Positions 1 through 9,162 of a stretch of DNA of 59,449 nucleotides are shown in pieces. A model generated the notes under the pieces. It was given only the letters and a program-made list of their open reading frames with translations, ran no database searches and was not told the DNA's origin. This stretch comes from Vibrio sp. Its GTDB lineage: Bacteria > Pseudomonadota > Gammaproteobacteria > Enterobacterales > Vibrionaceae. How positions within the stretch are numbered: the first letter of the stretch is position 1; each line of letters begins with the position of its first letter. Location of the stretch: assembly GCA_028131545.1 (NCBI GenBank), contig JAOICL010000009.1, positions 1 through 59,449 on the forward strand. The letters run 5' to 3'. A program made the position numbers and the translations under genes.

Positions 1-184
1 ACGGTAGTGGGGCATGGGAATGACATGGTTCGGTTTAGGTTCGTCATTACCGCGAAGGCGGTAATCTCATAAAGCGTGTCGTAGAGTAAAACGAGATTCC
101 CATTTTCATGGGAATGACGGTAGTGGGGCATGGGGATGACGTGGTTCGGTTTTGGTTCGTCATTACCGCGAAGGTGGTAATCTC
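1..184. repeat. Palindromic intergenic repeat mosaic
   Basis: Two near-identical direct copies of about 68 bp lie at 1-68 and 117-184, with a related inverted unit between them. Three hairpins are visible: ATTACCGC/GCGGTAAT at 46-65, ATTCCCAT/ATGGGAAT at 96-115, and ATTACCGC/GTGGTAAT at 162-181. The loops are GAAG, TTTC and GAAG. The flanks alternate between CGTC...CTC and its complement GAG...GACG, so units sit in alternating orientation, as in REP/BIME-like elements. It lies downstream of the leftward ogt gene and may form or contain its transcript end. No coding function is seen. The left end may continue beyond the window. Confidence 0.8.
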
Positions 185-211
185 TTCAAATTAAACGGTC
201 GCTCATTGACC

Positions 212-679
212 TTAAGAGCGCTCAAATTCCAATAGCCATTCTTTTCGATTCAAGCCGCCAGCATAACCGGTCAGTTTCCCATTAGCACCAATCACTCGGT
301 GGCATGGGATCACGATACTGATTGGGTTTTTCCCATTGGCGGCACCAACCGCTCTTACCGCTTTAGGTTTGTCCATGCGTTTGGCTTGTTCACCGTAGCT
401 GATCGTTTCACCAAAAGGAATATGGGTTAATGTAGCCCAAGTGAGCTCTTGAAACTCGGTTCCCTTTGGAGCGAGTGGCAGATCAAACTGGGTACGTTGT
501 CGATTAAAGTACTCATCCAATTGTTTTTTTGCTTCATTACACAATGCGTCAGAGGAACTGGCTCCATTGCTGAAAGAATGCTCGCCATTGACATGATCGA
601 TTTCGACAATCGCAGAGCCGTTACTTTTGATGACCATTAACCCAATCGGGGCGGAATACAGTAAGTGATATAGCATCAT
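212..679 (-). CDS. ogt: Methylated-DNA--protein-cysteine methyltransferase
   Basis: This is an O6-alkylguanine-DNA alkyltransferase that repairs alkylated guanine by moving the alkyl group to its own cysteine. The active-site motif PCHRV is present with Cys126, followed by the usual GYAGG segment. The Asn and Arg residues of the DNA-binding helix-turn-helix ([14 protein letters not shown]) precede it. At 155 aa it has the length of the Ogt type, without the Ada N-terminal zinc domain. The start could be Met1 or Met2. It lies 19 bp after pssA on the same strand, so the two are probably cotranscribed. The choice between the names ogt and adaB is by similarity only. Confidence 0.9.
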   Translation of the reverse strand: MMLYHLLYSAPIGLMVIKSNGSAIVEIDHVNGEHSFSNGASSSDALCNEAKKQLDEYFNRQRTQFDLPLAPKGTEFQELTWATLTHIPFGETISYGEQAKRMDKPKAVRAVGAANGKNPISIVIPCHRVIGANGKLTGYAGGLNRKEWLLEFERS

Positions 680-698
680 GCGATCTCGATATAAAAAA

Positions 699-2105
699 CT
701 AAAGGATATGCTTTAAAACATGATCAGCCTGTAGGCGAGTGATACGTTTTACTAATTTCTGCACCACATTGGGGTAATCATCAATATTCTCGAGCTGATT
801 GAATCGATGAACACGATTGGTGTGCTGTAAAATCGTTTCTGCTTCCTGTTCAAATTGCTTGGTTAGTAGATGGAAGTGATCCTGTACTAACAAGCCATTT
901 TCTAGATCGCGCTTCCAAGCTCTAGGATTTAAGTTACTTCCGGTGAGCAGCATGTAGCGCTTATCAACCCAAATGCCCTTTAGATGGAAACTGTTGTTAT
1001 CGTGCTTCCATAATTGGATATTTAAGCTGCGATCCGCAATACGAGCTTCATTGGCTTTAGCAAAGGCGCGAAGATTAATCTCATATAGGTAAGGCAGGCC
1101 ACCAATGGTCCTAAAGGTTTCAGTCGGTGGGATATAAAAATCATTGGCGGTCTTATCACCGACAACAATCGTGACCTTAACACCACGAGATAGGGCGCGT
1201 TTTATTTCCTTTGCAATCAGCTTTGGAAAGTTGAAATACGGGGTACAAATGAAAATTTCATCGCGGGCAGAAGCCAAGAGTTCAACGGTTACATCATTCA
1301 GTTGATTATGACGCTTCCCTAAACCAACCAGTGGTGTCACTGCAATACGATCAGGCTTGGAGAGTAACGTGTTCGTAGATTCAACACGGCTAACCGGATC
1401 AATATCTTGGTTATCAACATCTTGACTAGTGGCGACTGGAGGGCAAGCATACTGCGAAGCCATCAATATCGAGCGAAGTTGACGAATTAAGGGTTTCACT
1501 TCTTTAGTACTTGGCCTACTGGTGTCCGAAAGGTCATGAACCGCAGGTGACGCGATCATGTTCTCTTGAATAAAGTTGACCATGGAGTCGGCTAAGTCGC
1601 GATTGTTTAATATTTGGTAGCGATCATAACGGTAACGTTCACCATGATGAAGGTAAACATTATTAATGCTTGCGCCGCTGTAAATCACCGTGTCGTCAAC
1701 GATTAACCCTTTGAGGTGTAATACCCCAAATACTTCACGAGAATTAACCGGAATACCATGGACCGGAATCGAATGTTCGTACTTTTCGGCGAACTCATGG
1801 TACATATCGGCATTGGTTTTACTGGCGGCAGCGCCAATTAAACCACGCTGAGCACGGTGCCAATCCACACAAATATGGATATCTAAAGAAGGGGTACGCT
1901 GTTTGGCTTGATATAACTCGGTGAAGACTTCTCGACCCGCATCATCGTCCTCTAAATAAAGAGCAACAATATAGATGCGCTGCTTTGCACCTCGAATTTC
2001 ATCAATAAGGCGCTGACTATACTCCTTAGCGGAGTGTAGTATGTCGAAGTGTGCCGGTTCCATGGCTATGGCAGGGAGGGCCGAAAAGGGCATTGGATTA
2101 TTCAT
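699..2105 (-). CDS. pssA: CDP-diacylglycerol--serine O-phosphatidyltransferase
   Basis: This enzyme makes phosphatidylserine from CDP-diacylglycerol and serine, the first step to phosphatidylethanolamine, and acts at the cytoplasmic membrane surface. It belongs to the phospholipase D superfamily: two HKD motifs are visible, H130-x-K132-x4-D137 and H374-x-K376-x4-D381, each followed by the SG/GSN segment. At 468 aa it is somewhat longer than the E. coli enzyme; the extra residues lie in a polar Asp/Ser-rich linker at about 222-250 between the halves. The next enzyme of the pathway, Psd, is also in this window at 43115-43978. Confidence 0.93.
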   Translation of the reverse strand: MNNPMPFSALPAIAMEPAHFDILHSAKEYSQRLIDEIRGAKQRIYIVALYLEDDDAGREVFTELYQAKQRTPSLDIHICVDWHRAQRGLIGAAASKTNADMYHEFAEKYEHSIPVHGIPVNSREVFGVLHLKGLIVDDTVIYSGASINNVYLHHGERYRYDRYQILNNRDLADSMVNFIQENMIASPAVHDLSDTSRPSTKEVKPLIRQLRSILMASQYACPPVATSQDVDNQDIDPVSRVESTNTLLSKPDRIAVTPLVGLGKRHNQLNDVTVELLASARDEIFICTPYFNFPKLIAKEIKRALSRGVKVTIVVGDKTANDFYIPPTETFRTIGGLPYLYEINLRAFAKANEARIADRSLNIQLWKHDNNSFHLKGIWVDKRYMLLTGSNLNPRAWKRDLENGLLVQDHFHLLTKQFEQEAETILQHTNRVHRFNQLENIDDYPNVVQKLVKRITRLQADHVLKHIL

Positions 2106-2191
2106 TATGACAGAGAGTTTTTTCCGTTTCGCTGATGTTAAACGTGCGTTTATACTAACAAATTATACAACTTGATAACAGGTAGACGTTC

Positions 2192-2623
2192 TTACTCGCC
2201 GTCAATAAATTGCATCGCGGTGAGTTTCTTACCACTATCAGTATAGCGTATAAACAGAGTTTTTAGTTCTGCTGGAAGTTGCTCTGCGTCAAGTTTTACA
2301 AAACCATGTTGTGAATAGAAGCCTTCAAGATGAGTGTAAGCAAAACAAAAATCCTTATTTTCTAAGATATGAGATTGGCAATGTTGCATTAATTGATGAC
2401 CTAACCCCTGTCCTTGATGAGTGGGCACCACAAGCATGCCAGTTAAGAGTCGATAATCTGCTATGCGGCGAAAACGCACCACGGCGACCAGTTGTTTATC
2501 CAATTCACCCGTGATGATCAGTTCGTCTTTTTTGGCTTTGCCCGAAGGGTAATATTGCTTGTATAACCGTGAAACAAGGGGAACCTTAATCGGCTCTAGT
2601 ATAGCGATTTGTAATTCTGGCAT
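2192..2623 (-). CDS. GNAT family N-acetyltransferase
   Basis: A small GCN5-related acetyltransferase. The acetyl-CoA binding loop is visible as the segment VVPTHQGQGLGHQLMQ, matching the family's Q/R-x-x-G-x-G/A signature, and a C-terminal HGF segment follows the last helices. The substrate cannot be told from sequence. The frame is open to a GTG at 2650, but no Shine-Dalgarno precedes it; the ATG at 2623 (MPELQIAI...) has a purine-rich stretch upstream and gives a normal 143-aa protein, so I prefer it. It is divergent from murB with a short gap, and the two promoters must share or abut that space. Confidence 0.75.
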   Translation of the reverse strand: MPELQIAILEPIKVPLVSRLYKQYYPSGKAKKDELIITGELDKQLVAVVRFRRIADYRLLTGMLVVPTHQGQGLGHQLMQHCQSHILENKDFCFAYTHLEGFYSQHGFVKLDAEQLPAELKTLFIRYTDSGKKLTAMQFIDGE

Positions 2624-2687
2624 TCTCTGACGCTCGATATCGATGTACACTAATGTTATTCATTTTTATTCATGATAACGTGACTTT

Positions 2688-3836
2688 ATGCAGATCCAGT
2701 CTAATGCAAACCTTCGTGATTACCATACCTTTGGTATCGATCAATCCTGCTCCCACCTTGTTGAGGTGTCTTCGATACAAGACATTATTGATGTTTATCG
2801 TCATCCAAAGTGGCAATCCAAACCAAAATTGATGTTGGGTAAGGGCAGTAATATGCTCTTTACCCAGCCCTTTGATGGGGTCGTGATCGTCAATCGTTTA
2901 TTGGGTAAAACCGTCTCGGAATCAGATGAAAACTGGCACTTGCATATTGCGGGCGGTGAAGATTGGCCGTCGTTAGTGCAATGGAGCGTGGAAGAGGGGT
3001 ACTTTGGATTAGAGAATCTCGCGATGATTCCAGGGTGTGCAGGCTCGGCACCGATTCAAAATATTGGCGCGTATGGATTGGAACTCAAAGAAGTCTGTGA
3101 CTATGTTGATGTGCTGGATCTACAGAGTTATGAGACCCAACGTCTGACAGCCGATGAATGTCAGTTCGGTTATCGTGATTCTATTTTTAAGCATGATTTG
3201 TATCAAAAGGTCATTGTGATTGCTATTGGGTTACGGTTACCCAAATGCTGGCAAGCGAAGAATCATTATGGCCCTTTGAAAGCACTCGGTGCCTCAGCAA
3301 CGGCGCAGGCGATCTTCGATGAAGTGTGCGAAGTCCGCTCTCAAAAGCTCCCTAACCCTGATATTACGGGCAATGCTGGTAGCTTTTTTAAGAACCCAGT
3401 GATCACTCAAGCACAGTTTAAAGTGCTATCTGAGCGTTTTCCTGATGTGGTTGCCTACCCAGCAGGAAATGATATGAAGGTGGCCGCAGGGTGGCTAATT
3501 GATCAGTGTGGTTTAAAGGGGTATCAAATGGGGGGCGCACAAGTTCACCCTAATCAGGCGCTCGTATTGGTTAACTCGCAACACGCCAGCGCAATGGATG
3601 TCGTGACACTGGCAGCCTATGTGCGAGAGCAGGTATTGCAGCGTTATGATATTGAACTCGAACATGAAGTTCGATTCATCGGGCGTCAGGCAGAAACAAA
3701 CCTTAATGCGATAATACACGAGGGCTTATTATCTGATGATCTATTATCTGGTGGTGTGCAGTCCGATAGCTCGTTCTCCGATAGCTCGTTCTCCGATAAA
3801 AAAAGCAATCCATCATTAACGGAAGGTGACGCATGA
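2688..3836 (+). CDS. murB: UDP-N-acetylenolpyruvoylglucosamine reductase
   Basis: MurB reduces UDP-N-acetylglucosamine enolpyruvate to UDP-N-acetylmuramate with NADPH and FAD, in peptidoglycan precursor synthesis. The FAD-binding segment LGKGSNMLF, the GCAGSAPIQNIGAYG loop and the NAGSFFKNP segment with the catalytic Ser are all present. The family normally ends shortly after the EHEVRFIG segment (about 340-347 aa). Here the protein continues for some 47 residues with a low-complexity tail encoded partly by a perfect 15-bp tandem repeat (3762-3798). The last codons overlap birA (ATGA), as in the usual murB-birA pair. Function is secure; the tail is unusual. Confidence 0.95.
   Translation: MQIQSNANLRDYHTFGIDQSCSHLVEVSSIQDIIDVYRHPKWQSKPKLMLGKGSNMLFTQPFDGVVIVNRLLGKTVSESDENWHLHIAGGEDWPSLVQWSVEEGYFGLENLAMIPGCAGSAPIQNIGAYGLELKEVCDYVDVLDLQSYETQRLTADECQFGYRDSIFKHDLYQKVIVIAIGLRLPKCWQAKNHYGPLKALGASATAQAIFDEVCEVRSQKLPNPDITGNAGSFFKNPVITQAQFKVLSERFPDVVAYPAGNDMKVAAGWLIDQCGLKGYQMGGAQVHPNQALVLVNSQHASAMDVVTLAAYVREQVLQRYDIELEHEVRFIGRQAETNLNAIIHEGLLSDDLLSGGVQSDSSFSDSSFSDKKSNPSLTEGDA
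3762..3798 (+). repeat. 15-bp tandem repeat in murB 3' end
   Basis: TCCGATAGCTCGTTC occurs at 3762-3776 and again at 3777-3791, followed by a partial third copy TCCGATA to 3798. It keeps the reading frame and encodes a Ser/Asp/Phe-rich repeat in the MurB tail. A looser repetition of TTATCTG-like words precedes it (3727-3750). Confidence 0.9.
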
Positions 3837-4804
3837 AAAAGGATTACTCAACGAAGCTGGCTATCTTAAAAATATTGTCACAGGGCGGGTACCATTCTGG
3901 TGAAGAACTCGGTGAGCAATTTGGTATGACACGTGCCGCGATCAGTAAGCATATCAAAGGCATTCAAGGCTGGGGCGTGGATATCTTCCGTACTCAAGGT
4001 AAGGGCTATCAATTAGCTCAACCGATGCAGTTATTGGATGAATCCATGATTCAATCGAAAATATCGACGCCGCTGACATTGATTCCCATTATCGACTCGA
4101 CTAATCAATATTTATTAGATCAAACGGACACCTTAGAGTCTGGTGCTGCGTGCATTGCGGAATATCAAGCAAAAGGGCGTGGCCGTCGAGGACGAGAGTG
4201 GGTATCTCCCTTTGGTGCCAATCTGTATTTATCCTTATTTTGGCGTTTAGAAGCCGGGATTGCGGCGGCGATGGGGCTAAGCCTTGTGGTTGGCGTGGCT
4301 GTGGTTGAAGCATTAGAAAAACTGGGGGTACAAGAGGTTAAACTCAAATGGCCCAATGACTTGTATTTCCAAGATAGAAAAATGGCCGGTATTTTAGTGG
4401 AGATGTCAGGACAAGCCGGCGGTGCTGCAAACCTGGTGATTGGCATGGGCATGAACCTGATGATGGCGAAATCGGTTGAAGGGATTACTCAACCTTGGTC
4501 AAGTTTAACGGAAGCCGCTGGGCAAGAACACATTGATCGCAATGAGCTGGCAGCCACATTATTGAATACACTGACTCAGGCACTGAGTGATTACGAATAC
4601 CAAGGAATGGAAGGTTTTGTGTCTCGTTGGAATCGTTTAGATAACTTTTTAGGCCGTGAAGTGAAGCTCATTATGGGGCCAAAGGAAATAGTGGGAATCA
4701 ATCGAGGCATTAATGAGCAGGGTGCTGTGATTCTTGAAACCGAAAAAGGATTAGAAACCTACGTCGGGGGCGAGATTTCGTTACGAGCAACCCCCCCTTC
4801 CTAA
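3833..4804 (+). CDS. birA: Bifunctional biotin ligase / biotin operon repressor
   Basis: BirA activates biotin to biotinyl-AMP, transfers it to the biotin carboxyl carrier protein, and as holo-dimer represses the bio operon. An N-terminal winged helix-turn-helix (about residues 5-60, with GEQFGMTRAAISKHIKG as the recognition region) precedes the ligase core with the biotin-binding GRGRRGREW loop and the KWPNDLY segment. The short C-terminal SH3-like domain ends the protein. Length (323 aa) is close to the 321 aa of E. coli BirA. The start codon overlaps the stop of murB by four bases, implying translational coupling. Confidence 0.95.
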   Translation: MKKDYSTKLAILKILSQGGYHSGEELGEQFGMTRAAISKHIKGIQGWGVDIFRTQGKGYQLAQPMQLLDESMIQSKISTPLTLIPIIDSTNQYLLDQTDTLESGAACIAEYQAKGRGRRGREWVSPFGANLYLSLFWRLEAGIAAAMGLSLVVGVAVVEALEKLGVQEVKLKWPNDLYFQDRKMAGILVEMSGQAGGAANLVIGMGMNLMMAKSVEGITQPWSSLTEAAGQEHIDRNELAATLLNTLTQALSDYEYQGMEGFVSRWNRLDNFLGREVKLIMGPKEIVGINRGINEQGAVILETEKGLETYVGGEISLRATPPS

Positions 4805-5218
4805 TTAAAGCGTAACAGGATGAACTAAAGGCATGGTCTTTTCTTCCGTGGCTTTTTTGTATCCTGTTTCGATACGGTTACTTCTTTTTTCAATAAAGTA
4901 AAAAGCAACCGTATTAGCCAATGGCTCTAAAACCGCAATGACTCCTGCTGCAAAGTAATTCCCTGTTAACACCGTGATGACACCAAAAGCGACGCTGAAA
5001 TGAATGACACCAAAACTGATGGTTTTGTGTAATGCCGATTGCTTCCTTAAGTAAGTGACTTTTTGCCAAACTTTTTCATGATAATAAAAGGCAACGGTGT
5101 TAATTGAAGGCTCGATCAAAGCGATGGCGCTACCTAATAAAAAGTCCCCTGTAAATAAGTACACCAAACTTGTCGCAATAGAAAAATGTACGATGGCAAA
5201 CAGTAATGTTTTTTTCAT
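4805..5218 (-). CDS. DUF2061 membrane protein, two repeats
   Basis: A small membrane protein made of two homologous halves, about residues 1-53 and 64-116. Each half has the pattern HFS-x3-(hydrophobic)-TG-(D/N)-(F/Y)-x3-(A/V)I-A-(L/V)-(I/L)EP-x2-NTVAFY followed by a basic end, which matches the DUF2061 family. Each repeat has two likely membrane helices, with the EP and N residues in the second helix. Function is unknown. It converges with birA (the coding ends abut) and is divergent from groES; a Fur-box-like site lies in its presumed promoter (see 5293-5311), which hints at iron control but does not prove it. Confidence 0.8.
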   Translation of the reverse strand: MKKTLLFAIVHFSIATSLVYLFTGDFLLGSAIALIEPSINTVAFYYHEKVWQKVTYLRKQSALHKTISFGVIHFSVAFGVITVLTGNYFAAGVIAVLEPLANTVAFYFIEKRSNRIETGYKKATEEKTMPLVHPVTL

Positions 5219-5251
5219 GTGATGCTCCGAATTGGGTCTTTTTTATCATTT

Positions 5252-5311
5252 GTTTTTCTTCATTTCTAAGTAAGATACTACACCACTTTAATCTAAATGA
5301 TAATTATTATC
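5252..5311 (-). promoter_or_regulatory. Fur-box-like site and promoter of the DUF2061 gene
   Basis: CTAAATGATAATTATTATC at 5293-5311 matches the 19-bp Fur consensus GATAATGATAATCATTATC at 15 of 19 positions by my hand count. On the minus strand a possible -35 (TTATCA) and -10 (TAGTAT) with a 17-bp spacer follow, so the Fur-like box would overlap the -35 of the DUF2061 gene. The site also lies upstream of the groES promoter but about 75 bp from it, so control of the minus-strand gene is the simpler reading. This is inference from motif matching in AT-rich sequence. Confidence 0.5.
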
Positions 5312-5383
5312 GTTTATTATTGTAATAGAGGATGCCTATCTCATGATCGAGAGGCTTCTTTTATGAGTTTTTTAGCTTCTCCC

Positions 5384-5412
5384 CTTGGATTATGGGTTTT
5401 CTTACCTCATAT
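5384..5412 (+). promoter_or_regulatory. Sigma32-like heat-shock promoter of groESL
   Basis: CTTGGAT at 5384-5390 and CCTCATAT at 5405-5412 are separated by 14 bp and resemble the sigma32 elements CTTGAAA and CCCCATNT. The same arrangement (CCCCTTG core, 14-bp spacer, CCTCATWT) occurs upstream of hslV. A GC-rich run follows about where transcription would start. The leader to groES would be about 110 nt. No CIRCE inverted repeat is seen. Confidence 0.7.
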
Positions 5413-5531
5413 AGGGGAGAGATAAAATTTTGTTTTAACTGGTGGTTGGATTGTTGTGCTCAGGCGATACCTGAACACACATGACCTCCAGGATTTAAGT
5501 TAACCATCGACACATTCAGGAGAGATGACCG

Positions 5532-5822
5532 ATGAATATTCGTCCACTACATGACCGAGTTATAGTTGAGCGCAAAGAAGTTGAATCAAAGTCAGCAGGC
5601 GGCATTGTCCTTACAGGTTCTGCAGCAGAGAAATCAACACGCGGCGTGGTGCTAGCAGTAGGTAAAGGCCGCATTCTTGAGAATGGTACTGTTCTACCGC
5701 TTGACGTTAAAGTTGGCGATACAGTGATTTTTGCAGAAGGCTACGGCACAAAAACAGAAAAAATCGACGGTAAAGAAGTGCTTGTTATGTCTGAAAACGA
5801 CATCATGGCAATCGTTGAATAA
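5532..5822 (+). CDS. groS: Co-chaperonin GroES (10 kDa)
   Basis: GroES caps the GroEL ring and closes the folding chamber. The 96-aa protein starts [14 protein letters not shown] and has the mobile-loop region (about residues 16-33, ...[15 protein letters not shown]) with the hydrophobic IVL tripeptide that docks on GroEL. A strong Shine-Dalgarno (AGGAGAG) precedes the ATG. It is 53 bp upstream of groEL, and together they form the standard operon. Confidence 0.98.
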   Translation: MNIRPLHDRVIVERKEVESKSAGGIVLTGSAAEKSTRGVVLAVGKGRILENGTVLPLDVKVGDTVIFAEGYGTKTEKIDGKEVLVMSENDIMAIVE

Positions 5823-5860
5823 TCCGTACCTATTTTCAAAAACATTGAATTCGAATTTAA

Positions 5861-7522
<1,662 letters not shown>

Positions 7523-7550
7523 TCATCCCCTAGCTTTCTGTCGGAATATT

Positions 7551-7577
7551 AAAACGGAGGCTTAGCCTCCGTTTTTT
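7551..7577 (+). terminator. Rho-independent terminator of groESL
   Basis: AAAACGGAGGC at 7551-7561 pairs perfectly with GCCTCCGTTTT at 7565-7575 across a TTA loop, and the T tract runs to 7577. The following gene begins only 17 bp downstream. Confidence 0.95.
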
Positions 7578-7594
7578 GTATGAGGAAACATCGA

Positions 7595-7882
7595 ATGTAT
7601 TTATCTATTGCTTTGGTTGTCATGATTATTTTTGTCATGAAAGAGTTAACGGTTGAACAATGGGTCGTTATTTCTCTTTATACGGCGTATTCTGTATCGC
7701 TCTTTTTCATTGATATACCGCTCAACACTCGGATCGGTATGATGTATCAAGGTATCCCCACTATGTTGCTTTTAATGCATATATTTCCATTCATTTTCAA
7801 AGTAGATGAAGCGCAAGCCAAATGGATATCTATCCCTATTTCTATATTGCTGGTGGTTATTCTCATAATTAACATATTTTGA
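7595..7882 (+). CDS. Small hypothetical membrane protein
   Basis: I do not recognise this protein. It is about 95 aa with three or four hydrophobic segments (around residues 1-15, 22-40, 50-68 and 74-95) and very few charges, so it is probably an inner-membrane protein. An ATG at 7580 is in frame, but the GAGGAA at 7582-7587 is a well-placed ribosome site for the ATG at 7595, which I prefer. It starts directly behind the groEL terminator with no room for a separate promoter of usual length, so expression may depend on readthrough or on a promoter overlapping the terminator. Confidence 0.55.
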   Translation: MYLSIALVVMIIFVMKELTVEQWVVISLYTAYSVSLFFIDIPLNTRIGMMYQGIPTMLLLMHIFPFIFKVDEAQAKWISIPISILLVVILIINIF

Positions 7883-7958
7883 CAGAGCTTGATGCAGGTC
7901 AAGTTTCGTGCATGATAAATATCTTAAGGTTAAGTATCTCAATATAAGGAATCACTCT

Positions 7959-8192
7959 ATGAAATACACACAAGACCATGTTGCTGAACTCAATCTTCTT
8001 CTTCAATTTGACCTAAGCAGTGCCGCAACAGGGATCAAAGTACACAGTGGTGCATCAGAAGACGCTCAAGCCGCGGTAAAGCGCTTATTTGATAAGAAGC
8101 TGTGTACCTTACCGGATGGTGGCTACTTAACCGATGAAGGGATTGAGGTGGCAGAACATGCGGATAAAATTCTACGCGTATTGAGTAACTGA
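7959..8192 (+). CDS. TIGR02647 family small protein
   Basis: A 77-aa protein of a conserved gamma-proteobacterial family of unknown function, recognised by MKYTQDHVAELNLLLQFDLS near the start and the TLPDGGYLTDEGIEVAEH segment near the end. The second half looks like a winged-helix fragment, so DNA binding is possible but unproven. The frame is open upstream to 7908, but the ribosome site AAGGAA just before the ATG at 7959 and the family start decide for 7959. It is followed by its own terminator. Confidence 0.8.
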   Translation: MKYTQDHVAELNLLLQFDLSSAATGIKVHSGASEDAQAAVKRLFDKKLCTLPDGGYLTDEGIEVAEHADKILRVLSN

Positions 8193-8255
8193 TCTAGTGA
8201 ACTTGTTGGCTAGGCGCAGTCGCGTTTAGTCAGTTCGTTTTATTATAAGAATACG

Positions 8256-8292
8256 AAAAACCGACACTCTCAAATGAGAGCGTCGGTTTTTT
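8256..8292 (+). terminator. Rho-independent terminator
   Basis: CCGACACTCTC and GAGAGCGTCGG form an 11-bp stem with one A/C mismatch around an AAAT loop; an A run precedes and a T run follows, so it could work on both strands. It ends the transcript of the TIGR02647 gene. Confidence 0.9.
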
Positions 8293-8572
8293 ATTTCTAA
8301 GGCGTAATGAACGTGATGTTATCGCTTGTTAGAGCGTGGTTTATCTGGTTATTGATAATAAGAAGGGCTTATTTTAGTGATTAACAAATCAATAGTGATC
8401 AGTCGCACAAATATCACGCTTGTTTTGCTTAAATATCATCACTGCATTGTTTTATTACTTCCAATAGATATACCCTACTTATGTCAATTCTTTGTTAAAT
8501 TTTTGACAGTTGTGATGACGCATTATGTCATTGATGTCTGTGTCATAAGTTTTTATCAAAATGGAGTTATAT
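8293..8572 (+). promoter_or_regulatory. AT-rich leader of the fimbrial operon with candidate promoter
   Basis: This gene-free stretch is AT-rich. A perfect -35 hexamer TTGACA lies at 8503-8508, with TGTCAT at 8526-8531 (17-bp spacer) as a poor -10. The inverted repeat ATGAC/GTCAT (8515-8519 and 8527-8531) overlaps this promoter, and a second GTCAT follows at about 8542-8546, so a repressor or activator site is possible. The ribosome site GGAG (8563-8566) sets the pilin start at 8573. A longer open frame through this area (from 8377) is not convincing as a gene. Confidence 0.45.
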
Positions 8573-9085
8573 ATGAAAACTATTCTACCGGCAGTGGCTC
8601 TTGCTGTTCTGTCTACTTCTGCATTCGCTAATAATGTGGATTTCTCTCAAGATAATAAAGTGAAATTCAAAATTTCAGGCAAGGTTGCGCCAACGTGTAT
8701 CGTATCGCAGAAGGCACGAGAAGATCAGAAAACATTAGATCTCTCTGACAGCGGCCGTCAGCACATTCAAATTTTAAATGTGTGGTGTAATGTGGTTAAC
8801 TCGGCGGCAAAAGCCAAGATTACCTCTAAGAATGGCGGTTACTTGGTGAATACACAGCATGTAGATGAACATGAAAGTCATTCAAAAGTGGCTTATAAGC
8901 TGAATGTATCAGGTGCAGGTAATTTTGATAATCAAGAGTTAGATCAACCTTTAGATCTGTCTCTAAAGTCAGATTTTGAAGATTATGGCTCTGACAATAC
9001 GTTCAGTGTTCACGTGGCTCCAAATGATTACATTTTAGCGGGTACGTACACGGATGTAATTAAGGTAAAAGTTAACCCTAATTAA
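8573..9085 (+). CDS. Chaperone-usher pilus subunit (pilin-like)
   Basis: This is probably the major shaft subunit of the fimbrial operon. A signal peptide (MKTILPAVALAVLSTSAFA) is followed by a mature protein of about 150 aa. Cys42 and Cys72 would form the single disulfide typical of pilins, and the last strand (AGTYTDVIKVKV) resembles the C-terminal end of spore-coat-U-like and related subunits. The start at 8573 is chosen for the GGAG seven bases upstream; an in-frame ATG at 8561 overlaps that site. It is the first gene of the operon. The family assignment rests on context and on these features. Confidence 0.7.
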   Translation: MKTILPAVALAVLSTSAFANNVDFSQDNKVKFKISGKVAPTCIVSQKAREDQKTLDLSDSGRQHIQILNVWCNVVNSAAKAKITSKNGGYLVNTQHVDEHESHSKVAYKLNVSGAGNFDNQELDQPLDLSLKSDFEDYGSDNTFSVHVAPNDYILAGTYTDVIKVKVNPN

Positions 9086-9162
9086 ACCTTTGATTTTAAA
9101 TGTTTATTCAATGGGGGGCGTTTTGCCCCCTATTTCTGTTTCTGAACCCAAGGATGGTCTTT

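Noticed and set aside
1..211. CRISPR-like array
   Set aside because: Only two direct copies with a palindromic unit between them; no regular short repeats or cas genes.
8377..8631. 84-aa frame ahead of the pilin
   Set aside because: It overlaps the pilin start in another frame, includes the promoter region and lacks a ribosome site.
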